Below, in pieces: positions 41,342 through 54,731 of a stretch of DNA of 64,000 bases. The notes under the pieces were generated by a model that was given only the letters and a program-made list of their open reading frames with translations, had not been told where the DNA came from and searched no databases. Origin of the DNA: Berberis thunbergii (taxonomy: Eukaryota > Streptophyta > Magnoliopsida > Ranunculales > Berberidaceae); the NCBI GenBank assembly GCA_003290165.1, contig QNQO01000531.1, positions 1 to 64,000 of the forward strand, given 5' to 3'. The first letter of the stretch is position 1; every line of letters starts with the position of its first letter. The position numbers and the translations under genes are program-made.

Positions 41342-42681
41342 TACCTTGGGGATTTGGTATTAAGCAAGTGCCGAAGTAAGCAAAATTTTTTAAGGAGCTT
41401 TGCACCACAAAGGAAAACTTCACGACGAAGAAGTGGCAAGGGTAATTGAGAACGTTTCTGCAGTGTTTCGGAGAAAATTGCCGCCTAAGTGTAAGGATCC
41501 GGGTAGTTTCACTATCCCTTGTGTAATCGTCAATACTAGGTTTGAACATGCAATGTTAGACTTAGGTGTTTCTATTAATGTCATGCTATATTCTATCTAT
41601 CACTCTATGAATCTCGGTTAGCTTAAAAATGGTGTTATTATTCAATTAATTGACCATTCTAATGCGTATCCTCGTGGTTTGTTGGAAGATGTTTTGGTGC
41701 ATGTTAACCATTTGATCTTTCCAAAGAATTCTATGTGTTTGAGATGGATGATTCGACATTTTCAACATCTATGCCTCTTCTTTTAGGGCGTCCCTTCATG
41801 ACATCGGCAAGGACACAGATTCATGTGTATGAGGGTACACTGACCATGGAGTTTGATGTGAATGGTTTCAACATCTTTAAATTCATGAGGTATCATGTTG
41901 ATGATCATAATTGTTTCTCTATTGTCGTGATTGATACTTTAGCCAAGAGATTCTTAGACGTCATAAACAAGGATGAATATGCGACCACCACCATTACTAA
42001 GACTGGATATGAGAGCAATGGAGTTCCTTGTGGCACAAAAATACACGGCTTGATAGTAAGTTGGCTTCCCCAATTTATAGTCCAAAATAAACTTTTACCT
42101 TCGTTGATTCAGGCACCTACACTTGAGAAAACCAAAACTTTTCATGATCAGATGATCCGTGGGAAAACTTCTGTTGTTGAACAGAAAGTCTCATTTTTTC
42201 ACTCCCGTCCTAAACTATTTCCCATAAGTTAGATTCTAGATGGGTTGGTCCTTTCATTATTATTAATGTATTTCCTCATGGTGTTATAAAGATTAAGAGT
42301 TATAGAACTGATAAGGAGTTCAAGGTGAATAGGCACCGACTAAAGCCCTATTACGAATCAATTGTGGAACATGACATGGAGGATGTATCACTCTGTGTTC
42401 CCACATATTCGGAGGATTTATTAGAGATACCGTCAAGCTTCATAATGTTAAAACAAACATTTTTTGGGAGGCAACCCATGTGATAAAACTAATGACATTG
42501 GTGGTACTTAGATTACAACTCAATCATATTTCTTTCTCTATCCCATTATTTCATTTTCATTGTCTTTGTTTTTGTTTGTTGTTTGTTTTTCCTCTTTTAA
42601 ATATTCATTGTATATGCTCTACACTTTAAACATTGAGGACAATGTTAGGTTTAAGTGTGGGGGAAAACGATCATTTTGTTT
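41342..42681 (+). pseudogene. Athila-like Ty3/gypsy remnant with internal deletion
   Basis: 41400-41650 encodes the gag-protease junction typical of Athila/Tat elements (RRKLPPKCKDPGSFTIPC, then the aspartic-protease-like DLGVSINVM). 41735-41900 continues with LLLGRPFMTSARTQI. At about 42110 the sequence jumps to the integrase C-terminus (EKTKTFHDQMIRGK, then after a stop [15 protein letters not shown] read across frames). So RT, RNase H and most of integrase are deleted. The block ends with the purine-rich TTTAAGTGTGGGGGAAAA (42648-42665) usual in this clade. It cannot move by itself. Confidence 0.8.
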
Positions 42682-42689
42682 TTTCGTTG

Positions 42690-44890
42690 ATTTTGGTGTT
42701 AGTTTAAATAATAATAAAAAGTGTCAGTCTATAAACCAAAAAATAATGATAAACGAAAAATAAAAAAATTTGTTGCTTTTTTGTTGGTTTTAGTTGTCAA
42801 TTTAGAAAAAAAAAAAAAAACAAATTCATAGTTGTTTTGAGTCTTACGATACTTTTCAACACAATCATTAGATTAGTTTTAATTGCACGACTTTAAGGTG
42901 ATTTATAAGCATAATTCGATTTCTGATATTATTATTTGGTTAATGTTTATTCATGGTCATCATATGCGAATTTACATGCAATAACTGGGTAATTGATACT
43001 CATAGCATGTTTAATTAAATTTTAAGTCAATGTAACCCTTGTGTGAGTTTTGAGCGTATTGTTATTTGATTCTGAGAGTTTTTAATTAGTTCATATTTCA
43101 TTTTCTTGTCGAAAATAATTCGTTGTATGATCTCATTTTTGTTTTGCTTTAGTTGGTACCTGGGCTGCTTTCATAATTTAGAACTAAATACTAGAATTTG
43201 TACTAATATCATTCAAAACATTATATTGAATTGCATGACATGTTTGACACGATAAAGGCACATAGATTTCACTATTGCCAAATAAGCATGTGTCAACAAT
43301 CAATTTCTTTTAGGTTAACCCTCATTAGCCTGTTATCATGTTACCCTTATCTTCCATACCTAACCTAATCAAAAGAATGAAGCATAATTTGTAGAGACTT
43401 TATTATGATTCAAGGTGTGGTAAAAAATAAATGTGGGGAAGACCCTAAGGTTGACAATTCAAGAAGAAAAAAGGTGCCAAATGAGAACAGTTTTGCAAAA
43501 AAAAGGGGGTTTATACAAAGCTATATATAGAAGGGATACCAACAATGCCCTTTGTTTATACTCATTCAACATTTCAGTACTATTACAGATAATTCAGGTA
43601 TTTTCATTTTCAATAGATACCAAATATTGGTTGGAAATCCTTCTTTGTCAACTCTTTCTATTTTATATAAATGATTGATATAATATAGAAAATTTAAAGA
43701 AGTATAAGTCGTTGTCCAGGGTCGTTAAGGATCGGGTTTGGCTAGAATCATATTTGGCGATAGCGTTGATTATGAGCCAGGACAAGACCAAACCCTTTAT
43801 CATCCATCTTGATTCACCTAACATCATAGCTAATATCATAGTTCAGATTGAATGGCACGTGTAGTCAAGCAAGAACCCTTCAAATTCATTCTAGAGTAAC
43901 AAAGAAAACTAGATGATAATATAAATGGTTGGAAACTTGCGGCACGTAAGATGCCCAGTCCGATAATCAATTCCAGTTTGATATGAGAAAGGGTTAATGA
44001 AAAGTGTTAAAGTGGGTAACCGAGCCGTCGTGTCAGGTCATTTATTCTGTTTCATGCATGAGCTGATGTATGATTGCATTACGTGTATGTCTTAAACCAT
44101 GTGATTCTTTGGTAATGTCTATAATTTCATTGCATGTTTTCACCATTTCCTTGAGCCATTTGTAATTTCTTATATGTTTTTTCTCTCCCCCTAACCCCTT
44201 ATCCCCATTACAACCTGATTTAAAACATTTTGATTGAGTGTATTGTACCATTTCTTCAATGAGATCATATACCTGGACAAAAAAAAAATTACAAAATGCA
44301 TTTCTTTCTTGTTGTATCATATGTGAGCAATTTGTTTCCCTTCTACATTAATCTTATCACATATAACTAGAATAGGAAAAGTGATTTAATCAGACCATTA
44401 GTGAAAGAAAAAAAAAGTGCAACCAGTGAGATTTTTTGGTTAATTATTTCGACGTGTGTTTGAGTTTCACCCATTGCTTGAATTTATTTAATTGTGGATT
44501 TTCATATCATTGTTATGAATGTGTATTAGTTTTCGAATGAAGTGGGCTTTATCTTGTGGTTGTAAAGAATCTAACATATCATGATCCATTGAAAATCTTT
44601 GAGACAAATGTTGAAAATTTGAGTTATTGAGTCTTTTATTTTAATATATTTGATTTGCTCGAAGACTAGCAAAAGCCATGTGTATGAGAATTTGACAAGA
44701 GTGTATTTATTTGATGTTATTGTCTTGTTTCTCTATGATTACTTAGCTAGTTTGCATTATTTTTTTGTAGTAATTTCTATCTTTGTGATTTCTAGGTTGT
44801 TCATAACATGATTCCAATAAGAAGCAAAAATATATGCAAATTAGTTGAATTTGGAAAGACAATTGGCGAAAGGAAATTGAACTTGGCTAA
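42690..44890. other. Unassigned, possibly the 3' part of the Athila-like element
   Basis: Long AT-rich sequence with no supported gene. The minus-strand frame 44042-44320 (92 codons, charged, no domain recognised) is the longest. Athila elements carry a long non-coding or env-like 3' region, so this may belong to the remnant on its left. I found no LTR to prove it. Confidence 0.3.
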
Positions 44891-44927
44891 CTGGCGAGGA
44901 AACCAGTGAGGGAGGAAGCGGGATCCT

Positions 44928-44982
44928 CCATCCCCTTCGTGATGTGTGCGTCCCATCCCTTACACGTATCGTGAGGGGGATG
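44928..44982. repeat. Short imperfect hairpin
   Basis: CCATCCCCTTCGTGAT pairs with ATCGTGAGGGGGATGG across a 20-25 nt loop. It follows a GCGAGGAAACCAG sequence that resembles the outer part of the hairpin at 48886-49044. Confidence 0.55.
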
Positions 44983-44989
44983 GAGACAA

Positions 44990-47900
44990 TTAGACTTGGG
45001 CAAGGAAATTCACACGAATTAGGAGACTTAGAAAGAATATACTAAAAGATGAGAGACGAACATTTTCGGGACCTCGCTCGAACAAGAAGGATAATCGCAC
45101 ACCGTCACCCTTTCTCAGACTCCATTGCCCTTTCACGGCCACCGTTCGATCATCTTCCCCCTTCATCCATCACTGCCACACACAGATACCACTGTCCGCG
45201 CACCTGCCTTTTTCCCTTCACGCCATAACCACATACATAACTCCATCGTCACAGCCTTGCACAGACACATACAACACCTATCGCAACCCCTTCTTCCACA
45301 CAACCCATCTCTTGCAACATGAACAACCACTTATCGACCTCTCTCACCTGATCTCTCTATTTCTCTCGATCGACCAATCGTTCACAATCTCACCCACTCT
45401 TCTCCATTGCCTCACACTCTGCAACTTTCTCTTCCTCGCCACACATTACATAAAACAACCACCAACAATCTCAATCTATCAGGCCATCTACATCAGCCTC
45501 TCTCTGCCACACAACCCTTCTCTGGCATACACGACCAACAACGTATCGCAAACAGAGAAAACTTGTTATTTGTCTTATTTATGCTATGTACACCCATAGT
45601 TTTCTCTCCATCACTACTACGCAGTTGACAATGTTCCTTCTTATTCTTTTTTCTTATTTTAGTTTGATATTTGATTGTGGATTGCTATTTGATCATGGTT
45701 AATGTTTAGCTAAACCTTTTTTCAGTTAGGGCCAAATTTGAAGCCCCAAACATGTGTTTTATGGATTAATTAAATTCAATATTTATCTGCTAGTTAGTGA
45801 ATGTGTTCTGCTTAAATGTTTTATAGAGAACTTATCTTTGTATGTTTATTAATGTGTCCAACTTAGTAAGCATGCTAGGATTTGATGCTATAATATATGA
45901 GAGTTTCATCTAATAGTTATAATCATATATCCAACAGATGTTGGTACGTTAAGTAGAACCTAGGTTAAGAACAAGATGTTGTTCATACTTGTAATTGCTT
46001 AATCAATGATTAGCATTTTCCATATAACTTGATGATCTCGGATTGTTTATCTAACTTGTGATTCCTAATTAGAAAGCATAAAGCGAATGGTTTGAAAGTG
46101 ACACTGAGTTTAATTCAATAATTTAAAAAAATAATTAGGTTAATGCAGTGTGGTCATGATTAATCTTGAACATTGCCATTCGCGGGTTAGTAAAAGAATT
46201 ATTGGAGTTCAATTCATGTGCATGTGTTGGTGTGTGGACAGAAAACCCTTAACTAATTTCTCATCATCGACGTTCTTTAAGTTTTTATTATTCTTGCAAT
46301 TATTTTCTTGCTATAAAATTGGAAAAATCCAACCCCCACTATCTTCTTGTTTACTTAGTTAGTTTTCTGATTTTTCTCCCTAATGCTAGTTAGCTAGTTA
46401 GCAAGCATTCTAATCCCCAGTTTAGATCAATCCCTACTTATTCTTTACTACGACTAAAAACCAGGGTTTAAGGTGTGTGCTAGTAAAATATTGCATCAGG
46501 CTTTCAGCTAAGATTTTGTTAAAAATTATTTGGAAAGTTTTAAGAAAAGAGATGGAGAAACAACGAGATACATGACAAAGGGGATTTGTTTTAGAATAAA
46601 AAATGGTTAGTTTGGCTAATGACAATGTTTCTTTTTTTAATTTTTAAATAAGGTTAACTTCGAAACCCTACAAAAAACAACCAAGTCAAAATCCAATTGT
46701 TATGAAAAGGGAAGGGAGTGAATCCAAAACCCTAACTTGTGTGTGTTCGTGTGTTGTTCTTCAATCGAGGGAGATGAAGCTAGAAGATTGCATGTGAAAG
46801 ACAATCCTCAAATATATAGAAGATTGTGAATAGGGTTTATTTCTTGTATCCGTTTACAGCTTGGTAGCTACGAAGCTTGTTGTAGGCAAAAGTGAGAGGA
46901 GCAGTGGAACAACTTCCATTTTTTAGAGATTTGCTCGTTAAAGATTCAATCTGTTTGTCGTTTTTCAACACATTTCTTTAGACAAAGACTCTGTTTTTTC
47001 CTCTTTGTGGCTTCGTAACTGTAAAGCAGATGCAAGGGATTTGCAGAGGTGTTGAGAGAAACAATGAGAAAATGGAGAGCGTAAAAAGAGATGGAAAGCG
47101 TATAGTGATCGATTTGAAAAGGGAAGAGCGTTCAAAGAGGCAAATAAATCACAAACTTTGCTGGGGAATTAGGATTTGCAACTAGGGTAATGTGTCATAA
47201 TCTAGAAATGTTTACACGTATCTCACAGAATACATCATCCTTGCATATATTAACCATGTCACCCTGGTTGTAAAATTTTGGTTCCCATGTATTTTTGGTA
47301 AATCATTGGACCAGACTTTTAACTTTAGGATGAGACTACCATATGTAATCTTAGCCGTTATTTGTAATTGTTGAAATCTGAAATCCAAACTAGTAACTAA
47401 GTTTATCAACTTATCTAAACTATCAGTGCTGGATGGTGTGTTATATTGATATATGATATGATGTGTTATTTATGAAATATGTAACGCTGGCTCAGCTTAG
47501 GAAAAGTGAAAAATGTGGATTTCGTCCTAATATGCGGGTTCTCCGTTTTGCCCTCCCAAAATTATCTTATTTTACAAACAAAACGAAAGGGTTTACGAAC
47601 AGTGACGAGGGGCAATGAGGTGATTTGTGTCAACATTATTAAAAACAATTTGTTTTTCTTCTTCAACGCCTCATCCTCTAACCACACAACCCAGAGTGAG
47701 AGGAAGCTTCACGACACCTCTCACCCTCAATGTCTTGTTTTTTTTTTTTTTTGAAAGGCCCTCAATGTCTCTCTCTTTCTCTTCCCGCCTTCTCTCTCCG
47801 TCTCACAAGATCTCTTTTGCCCTTCCCTTTCCCTTTCTTTTCCTTTCCTTTCGATTCAATTTTGTTTTAAAAGCAGATATTAAGGGGTGGGTGCACAAAT

Positions 47901-48880
47901 GATGGTTTGGTGTTACTTGCATTGATGTTTGCAAGCAAGCAAGCAGGGTAAGATGTTTCTAGAGGAAGGAGGATGATACACAAGTTGTTGACATTTTGTA
48001 CAATGTTTGTGTGTAAAATCAAAAAACTGAAATAGGGGTAGTAGGTAGTTGATGAACATCAGAGAGCAGAAGATAGAGGGTTTGATGGTCATGGTGGAAT
48101 TGATGAAATCCATTATGCTGATGGTATTGGAAACAGACAGAAATTGAATTCTTCCGGTTCCAGTTGTTACTTATGTTTCCAAAGAAGAAGAGTGAGAAAT
48201 GTTGGAATTAAACAACCTAAACACATCCATGGGCAGTCCAGAAATCCACCACCAACACAACATAACCATTAAAAATCACAAAAGGAAGAATGGGTTTGAT
48301 TGGTTGGGGGTCTCTCTTTTTATTTCTCTATTAGTCTAGGACCCCCTTCTTTTCTTTCATTCATTGATGTCTAAAGTAATCGAAGTATCACTCCCTCCCA
48401 TTATACTCAATTCTTTGTTTGCACAAGTAGCGCGCGTCGACAACTAGTATAAATTAGTCTAGTTTTACTATCCTCCCATTGGTTGAATAGTTAGACACCA
48501 TAGAGGCATATAGGGAGGACAGGAAATTGGACGCATGTATTTGGTGTATCTTCGAAATTATAACACGAATGTCTAGATGGACAGGAAATATTTGGTGTAT
48601 CTCCCATTGGTGTATCTTCGAAATTTTATTGGACAGGAAATTGGACGCATGTATTTTGTGTTCAGACTGGCATTGGAGGAATCTAGATGGGTTGAGGTGG
48701 AAAGTTTAGGTGACCAAGTTCTAGGTTTGGGACATAATTGCTTCCAGTCCATCTCCTCAGGTGACTTGGGCTTTCCACAGTGAGATGCTAAGAGACAAAA
48801 CTGTATCTATTTTACTGATGATTGCCTCGATCATTATTTCTCCGCTAATAAACTTACATAAACAGATATGAGTGATTCTA
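44990..48880. other. Unassigned sequence
   Basis: No coding gene is supported. 45125-45630 has pyrimidine-rich open frames without domains. 47185-47290 is a third copy of the GGGAACCA hairpin family. 48510-48660 contains a ~50-bp direct repeat (GGACAGGAAATTGGACGCAT with its continuation to TCGAAATT). 47735-47750 is a T-run. The region could be old LTR or 5' UTR-like sequence, and I cannot decide. Confidence 0.35.
47185..47290. mobile_element. Third, partial copy of the GGGAACCA hairpin family
   Basis: Read inward from 47290 the end is GGGAACCAAAATTTTACAACC followed by AGGGTGACATGG, matching the copies at 855-1008 and 1208-1356. The left end is less clear. Confidence 0.4.
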
Positions 48881-48885
48881 CACAG

Positions 48886-49044
48886 CGAGGAAATGGGCGA
48901 GGGGAGTGAGGTGGCGGGGGTGAGAGCCGTTCATCTCGCTTGAGATGCGTGTGCAAAAAGTCAATGCACGCATCTCGAGTGAGATGAACGGCTCTCACCC
49001 CCGCCACCTCACTTCCCTCGCTCGTTTCCTCGCTCATTTCCTCG
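48886..49044. repeat. Near-perfect ~70-bp-arm hairpin
   Basis: The left arm begins CGAGGAAATGGGCGAGG and runs through GAGGTGGCGGGGGTGAGAG and CCGTTCATCTCGCTTGAGATG to about 48952. The right arm is its inverted copy from about 48965 to 49044, with about 12 nt of loop and one 12-bp addition. GC content is far above the surroundings. It could be a very young MITE or a source of small RNA. No TSD is clear. Confidence 0.85.
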
Positions 49045-50312
49045 ACACTTAGAATTTCTGAAACAGATATAGGAGTGTATCGATAGAAACATTGACAAGT
49101 TTCTCCCCCTAGAATTCTTTGGACTTGATCACCTTCGGCATTTAAGGTTTCCACCTGTTATGTTTACACCAAAACCATGGTAATGTACTTGTAAACTTGC
49201 TAATTACTCTTCCCCTGTTTATTCATTCTAGTTTTCTTTTCAGTTTTAGTTTTTATGTTAGAATGTTGGTCTCCTCAATCTCAAGTTGTAATTGAAACTG
49301 GTTTTGGGCAGTCTCAGTGACAAGTGTAGGAATCTAACAGATCCTAAACCAAGACCTCATGTCAATAATCAAGGAAGAAAAAATGTAATCAATGCGTACC
49401 TGAAGTTGCCATTGATGAAGAATATCCACGCAACAATCCTCATGAACTAGCAACACGCGGCGAAGAGATCTTCCACCTTTAGAACATTTCTCTTGTATTT
49501 CTTAAACCAGATGGAAAAAATAGGAGATAAAGAACTAGGTTTGAAGTGGGAACCTCAACCATATATATAGAGCCCTAATCCTATTATTAGTCCATCATCA
49601 ATAATATAATTATATTAGGACTTAAATTGGTATTTACATATAAATAACCTCCATACTCAATTTAGTAATACATGTCAAGACATAAAGCATGTAATTAGAA
49701 ACGTGTTTATGACCCTTATCTTGTTTCTTAATGATCACAACTAATCGGGTCTAATCAAACACTACTCACTTATAGTTCGACAGTCTACAACGTATAATAA
49801 TATGAACTATGTAGATCCACTTTAAGGGAATATTCTAACAATCTCCCACTTGAACTACTAAGATCATTAATAGATTATACATTGTAAACTTTATGAGTTC
49901 AAAACTTGACTGTTGAGAATTGTGAGTGTCGTTCCAAAATAATCTGCTGCATTGAAGATATCAATATAGGATCATAGTGGCCTTCACCACATTTATCGTA
50001 GTTGGACCCATCCATGGTCACACATATTAATACGATCAACGACATAGGTCAAAGTATGGATGTGTAGCATGAAAATGACATGTAATGTGATCTCTGCTCA
50101 TGTCCATTTTCAACTAGTCCTACTTGATGATTCAAAACCGAATCGCCTTATTCTACTTAATCAAACTATATATGTGCAACCATAACTGAAAAAGTAGAAA
50201 TCTTTATTTCAGAATCATCAATAAACTAAAGGTGATCACCAATGACAATAAAACATGAAAATGTAGTCTCCCACTGATAAGGAGCATCATAAGAACTAAC
50301 CACGCCATAAAC

Positions 50313-50415
50313 GCCAATGGTAGCCTGGTTGGATGGTTAAGGCTGTGGTGGTTTAACCCCCACGTCTTGGGTTCTATACCCACCGGCGGCACGCTTGCCT
50401 TTCAAAAAAAAAAAA
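50313..50415 (+). mobile_element. Short tRNA-derived SINE
   Basis: A 103-bp body with an A-box-like TAGCCTGGTTGG (50321-50332), a B-box-like GGTTCTATACC and a poly-A tail is flanked by an exact 15-bp duplication (50298-50312 and 50416-50430, AACCACGCCATAAAC). A long exact TSD with an A-tail is diagnostic of LINE-mediated retroposition. The exact TSD suggests a young insertion compared with the copia element around it. Confidence 0.85.
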
Positions 50416-50642
50416 AACCACGCCATAAACAAGCAACATTATCACATTTCGATTTTCGAGAAAACAAAAATCTTGATATCCACGTAGGATTAGGATTATC
50501 CGCTTCCCCGAAACTCGGGACGTGAAAATTTAACAACAAAAACATTAAATAGAATAAATTAATATCAAAAAAACATTTCAACCATGTAGCTCTTTGGAGA
50601 TGACGGCTCCATAAAAATAACCCTCCAAAAATGCCCCCCGCG

Positions 50643-50687
50643 CCCCCCCCCCCCCCCCCCCCCCCCTAAAAAAAAAAAAAAAAAAAA
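50643..50687. repeat. C24-T-A20 homopolymer junction
   Basis: A run of 24 C is followed by a T and 20 A. It may be an assembly or sequencing artefact, or mark an insertion end of the nested repeat. Confidence 0.85.
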
Positions 50688-50780
50688 CTCTATAACCTAA
50701 TAAAGGCTAAATGGCTACATTCCAATAATAACGTACCCAAGAAGTACAAATTTACTTGGGTCAGCGAGGTAGCTGGTACA

Positions 50781-53120
50781 AATTTACCCATTTCAACCGA
50801 CCATGATTTCTCAAACTCCACTTCATCCCAAATATAATTTTTAAGCTTCTTTGGTATAAAAAAATTTCCAAACAAAATATGTGAAAAGAGAATGAAGGAA
50901 AACTCACTAATTTCTACCAAAACTTTTATATACATGGATTTCTAAAATTCAATAAGAGATATGTTTCTCTGCCTCGAGAGAGATCTAACCGTTGGATGAA
51001 CTCCAAACCAAAATTTATTTTTAATACGTGTGTAATGAATCTACGGATTTAATTTGAAAGAATGATAACTTGTAGAAATTTTCAATCCACTACAAATACT
51101 AAGACTGCGCAAAGCTGACTTTATTACGGGATTTAAATAAAAACCTAGTTGTAGGTTTTATCTTTTAACTCAACCAATTCCTAAGAAAATACAATAAAAT
51201 TTTCATATTTCAAATTTTTATTTGTATTAAACCCTAACCTTAATCAATTTATTATCCTAAAAAAGTAAAAGAGACCGAAGATGACTCACCGGTGTTATGC
51301 ATTATTTTTCTTCTTCTTTTTCTTCGTCTTTAACTTCTTTCCCCAAGTCTTTACGTAACTTCCTCCCATTATTTTGTGTGTGTAAAATAAAAGAATGAGA
51401 CTAGGTTTTTCCAATTTTTTTTATAAATCTCTAATTAGGGTTTCTTAATTTTATTTTATTTTTGCTAAATGTACACACATTTTCTACTCATTTAACCACT
51501 AAGGCAATCGCACTACCCTCATTGTGCCGAACACACCTCACCCAAGTGTGTCTCCCTTGCCTTCGAAACTACTCTGAGCGTACATGTTTCAAGTGCGGTG
51601 CCACATCGAGAAACATGTCATCTCACCCGAAGTTTGATCCATGGTTAACATTTTCTAAATACTACACATACTACCAAACTCACATGTAACGGTGCACTGA
51701 TATGCAAGCAAGTCTGCATACCCAAAATGATATCACTCGTACACAAGCAAGTCTGTATACAAAACAAAATTTTCATTTTTTTTTCGGAATTGTAGAAGAG
51801 AGCATAAAAAATCAGATAATTCTCAAGACTCTTTTACGCTGACACTTTGTCAACCATAAACACATCGACCACAATATTCACCCTTTCTTTTGGAGAAGTA
51901 AATAACATTTTCATAAGTAAATTTTCTATAACACAACATGGATTCACACTTATTTAGTATAAGGATTAGCATGTCAATTTGCATAACCTTAAAATTCAAG
52001 TTTACAGTATGATCACATACTAAACACACATTTCAAGTTATGACACAAAAATGCAAATAAGAATTTTTAAAAATAATACTAATGCCCAAGTCATCCCGAA
52101 AATCTCTTCTTAAAATGATATTTACAAATATCCAAAAATACCTAATTTCTTACAGAGAAAAAATTGAGAAACTCAATTAACCTCCTCATCTGGTCATAAT
52201 AGCTTTAAACAAAGACACACAGTAACAGGTAACAATGCATGATGGTTACAGAAAAGAAATGATTTATTCTAACAAACCAAAACCCCATCAAAATAAAATT
52301 ACCCATTTCAAACGACCATGATTTCTCAAACTTCACTTCATCCCAAATATAATTTTTAAGCTTCTGTGGTATAAAAAAATAATTCATATCACATACAAAA
52401 AAATTTCCAAACAAAATATATGAAAAGATAATCGAGGAAAACTCACTAATTTCTACCAAAACTTTTAAATACATGGATTTCTAAAATTCAATCAGCGACA
52501 TTTTTCTGCCTCGAGGGAAATCTAACTGTTGGATGAACTTCAAACTAATGGTATGTTTTCCATACTTGTGTTTTGAATCTACGGATTTAATTGAAAGTAT
52601 TTGACCTCTAGAAGGTCTCGATCAACTGAAGATACTAAGACTGCGCAAAGTTGCATTTATTACGGGATTTAAATAAAAACCTAGTTGTAGGTTTTCTCTT
52701 TTAACTCAACCAATTCCTACGAAAATACAATAAAATTTTCAGATTTCAGATTTATATTTGTATTAAACCCTAACCTTAATCAATTGATTAGTCTAAAAAA
52801 GTAAAAGAGAACAAAAAATATTCGCCGGTGTTATGCATTATTTTTCTTCTTCTTCTTTCACCTCTTTCCCCCAATTCTTTATGTAAATTCCTCTCATTAA
52901 TTTGTGTGTATAAAAGAAAAGAATGACGCTAGGTTTTTCCAACTCTTTTATAAAGTTATAATTAGGGTTTCCTAATTATATTTTTTTGCTAAATGTACAC
53001 ACACTTTTTACTCATTTAACCACTAGAAATAAAACAAGTTTTACACATTATAAAATTATAATACATTACAAATTTATAAGTAAATATTATTTATATTTGT
53101 GTACTTAGGCGGGTATTACA
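50781..53120. mobile_element. Nested LTR-like direct repeats (~720-730 bp)
   Basis: Segments 50781-51500 and 52296-53024 are direct copies, sharing GACCATGATTTCTCAAAC at one end and TTGCTAAATGTACACACA at the other. Read on the minus strand the second copy extends to 53120 with TGTAATACCCGCC, a start common for plant gypsy LTRs. The 51501-52295 interior has no gag or pol. I interpret it as a decayed or non-autonomous LTR element inside the copia. The left boundary and TSD are not resolved. Confidence 0.6.
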
Positions 53121-53399
53121 AACATGCTCATTGAACACCTTATGTGGTACATTCTTAATTGTCATAAGATGATTCTGAACATTTTCTTTAATGACAAAAA
53201 ATTTTTAATTTGATATAATTTATAATGAACTATTATCATTCTCTGAATACAATTAGCGACTTTATTTTTTAACGTTTCTCAATTAAACCTATAGCATAAA
53301 GCCTTGAAATAAAAATTATTTACCATAATATTTGATCACAAACTTTACATCAAACAAAGAATTTTTCTAGGAATTACACTAAAAATTTACCTGAATAAC

Positions 53400-54686
53400 T
53401 AATCCAATTAATTAGGTATGTAGCATGTGAGCATAAACTTGTGTTCTTTTTAGATACTGCAATAGCTCCTGTTTAGTGAAAATTCTTCAACCCTAAATAC
53501 TTGCCAAACATTCCATTGATATACGTAATATCCTAGTATGGATAAAACTTTATCATACAATATACTCTCTACTTCCTAAGCATGAGAGATAATTTTCATG
53601 TATTCATTTCATATATAAATTATTATTTGGACATTAGAGCAAACTCAACTTATTACTCGAAACAATAAGTACTTTACCTAGTGCAAAAAACCTACCAAGT
53701 GTCAATTCAACAAATATCTGCCGTGATAGACCAATAATATTATATGATCAATGCAATTACATTGCATGTCTATCACCGAATAAGAAATTTTGCTTAATGG
53801 AATAAACTTATGGCACAATTTCAAAGTAGCATTTCATCAATATGTAGCACTAGAGAATAATAAATTTGCTCTCACTAATCTTATGATAAACACATTAATC
53901 AACCAGTTTTTCATCAAAACAAAAACAAAATTTACTTGATCAAACCTTTTTATATCATTAACGAGATGACTGCTTTAAGCCGTAAATGAATTTCTTTAAT
54001 TTGAAAACTTTATACTTTGAGTCTTTAATCTCAAAACATTGCAACATTTCCATTCAGAAATGCAATCTTAACCATCCATCTAATGTAACTCTAAATCATA
54101 ATGAGCTACAAGGGCTATAACGATTCTAAAAAAAATCTCTCGTAGAAACTGGAAAAAAAAAAGGTATCGTTATAATCAATGTTTTCCTTTTGAGTAAAGC
54201 CTTTAGCGACAAGACGTACCTTATATCTTTCGATGTTGCCTTTAGAACGACGTTTGGTTTAAAAAAAATCCATTTGCATCCAATTGGTTTCACCCCCTTA
54301 GGTAACTCGACAAGATCTCAAACGTCGTTGTCCTTCATAAACTTTCACTCATCTATCATAGCATTCATCCAATCTGAAGAGTGAACACTTTGTTTGGCTA
54401 GAAGAAAAGTAATAGGATCATGTTTCATTCCTATATCAAACTCATGCTCATTCAGATAAACTACATAATCATCTGAAATAGCAGATATTCTCTCCCTATT
54501 GGATCTCTTTATTGACATTTGTAATTGAGGAGGTTGAGGTGCTTCTGGATTAGCCAAAGGCAATCCAGCTATATCTTCGTGATTTGCATCCGCATCCTGT
54601 TGAAGAACATGTTCTTCAAGATTAATATTTCTGGATTGTGTACTCTCACTATTCTCAACATCCTTAATAAACTTGGCATTATCCAT
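53400..54686 (-). pseudogene. Copia reverse transcriptase/RNase H remnant
   Basis: 54686-54345 covers the RT entry region (ISDDYVVYLNEHEFDI, then DWMNAMIDE). Lower positions on the minus strand continue with VWDLVELPKGVKPIGCKWIF and KARLVAKGF-like sequence, then YGLKQSSR and a degraded YVDDM-like catalytic block, down to about 53400. Stops are frequent, and the region downstream is replaced by the nested LTR-like repeat. Confidence 0.78.
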
Positions 54687-54731
54687 CTCAATTAAGGTAT
54701 TAGTAGAGGGGCAATAAAACTTGAATCCCTT

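Noticed and set aside
45125..45628. His/Pro/Ser/Leu-rich frames as secreted peptides
   Set aside because: They come from a pyrimidine-rich stretch that is open in several frames at once, with no cysteine pattern or conserved motif.
54190..54384. Plus-strand frames across the minus-strand copia pol
   Set aside because: They are antisense shadows of the RT region.
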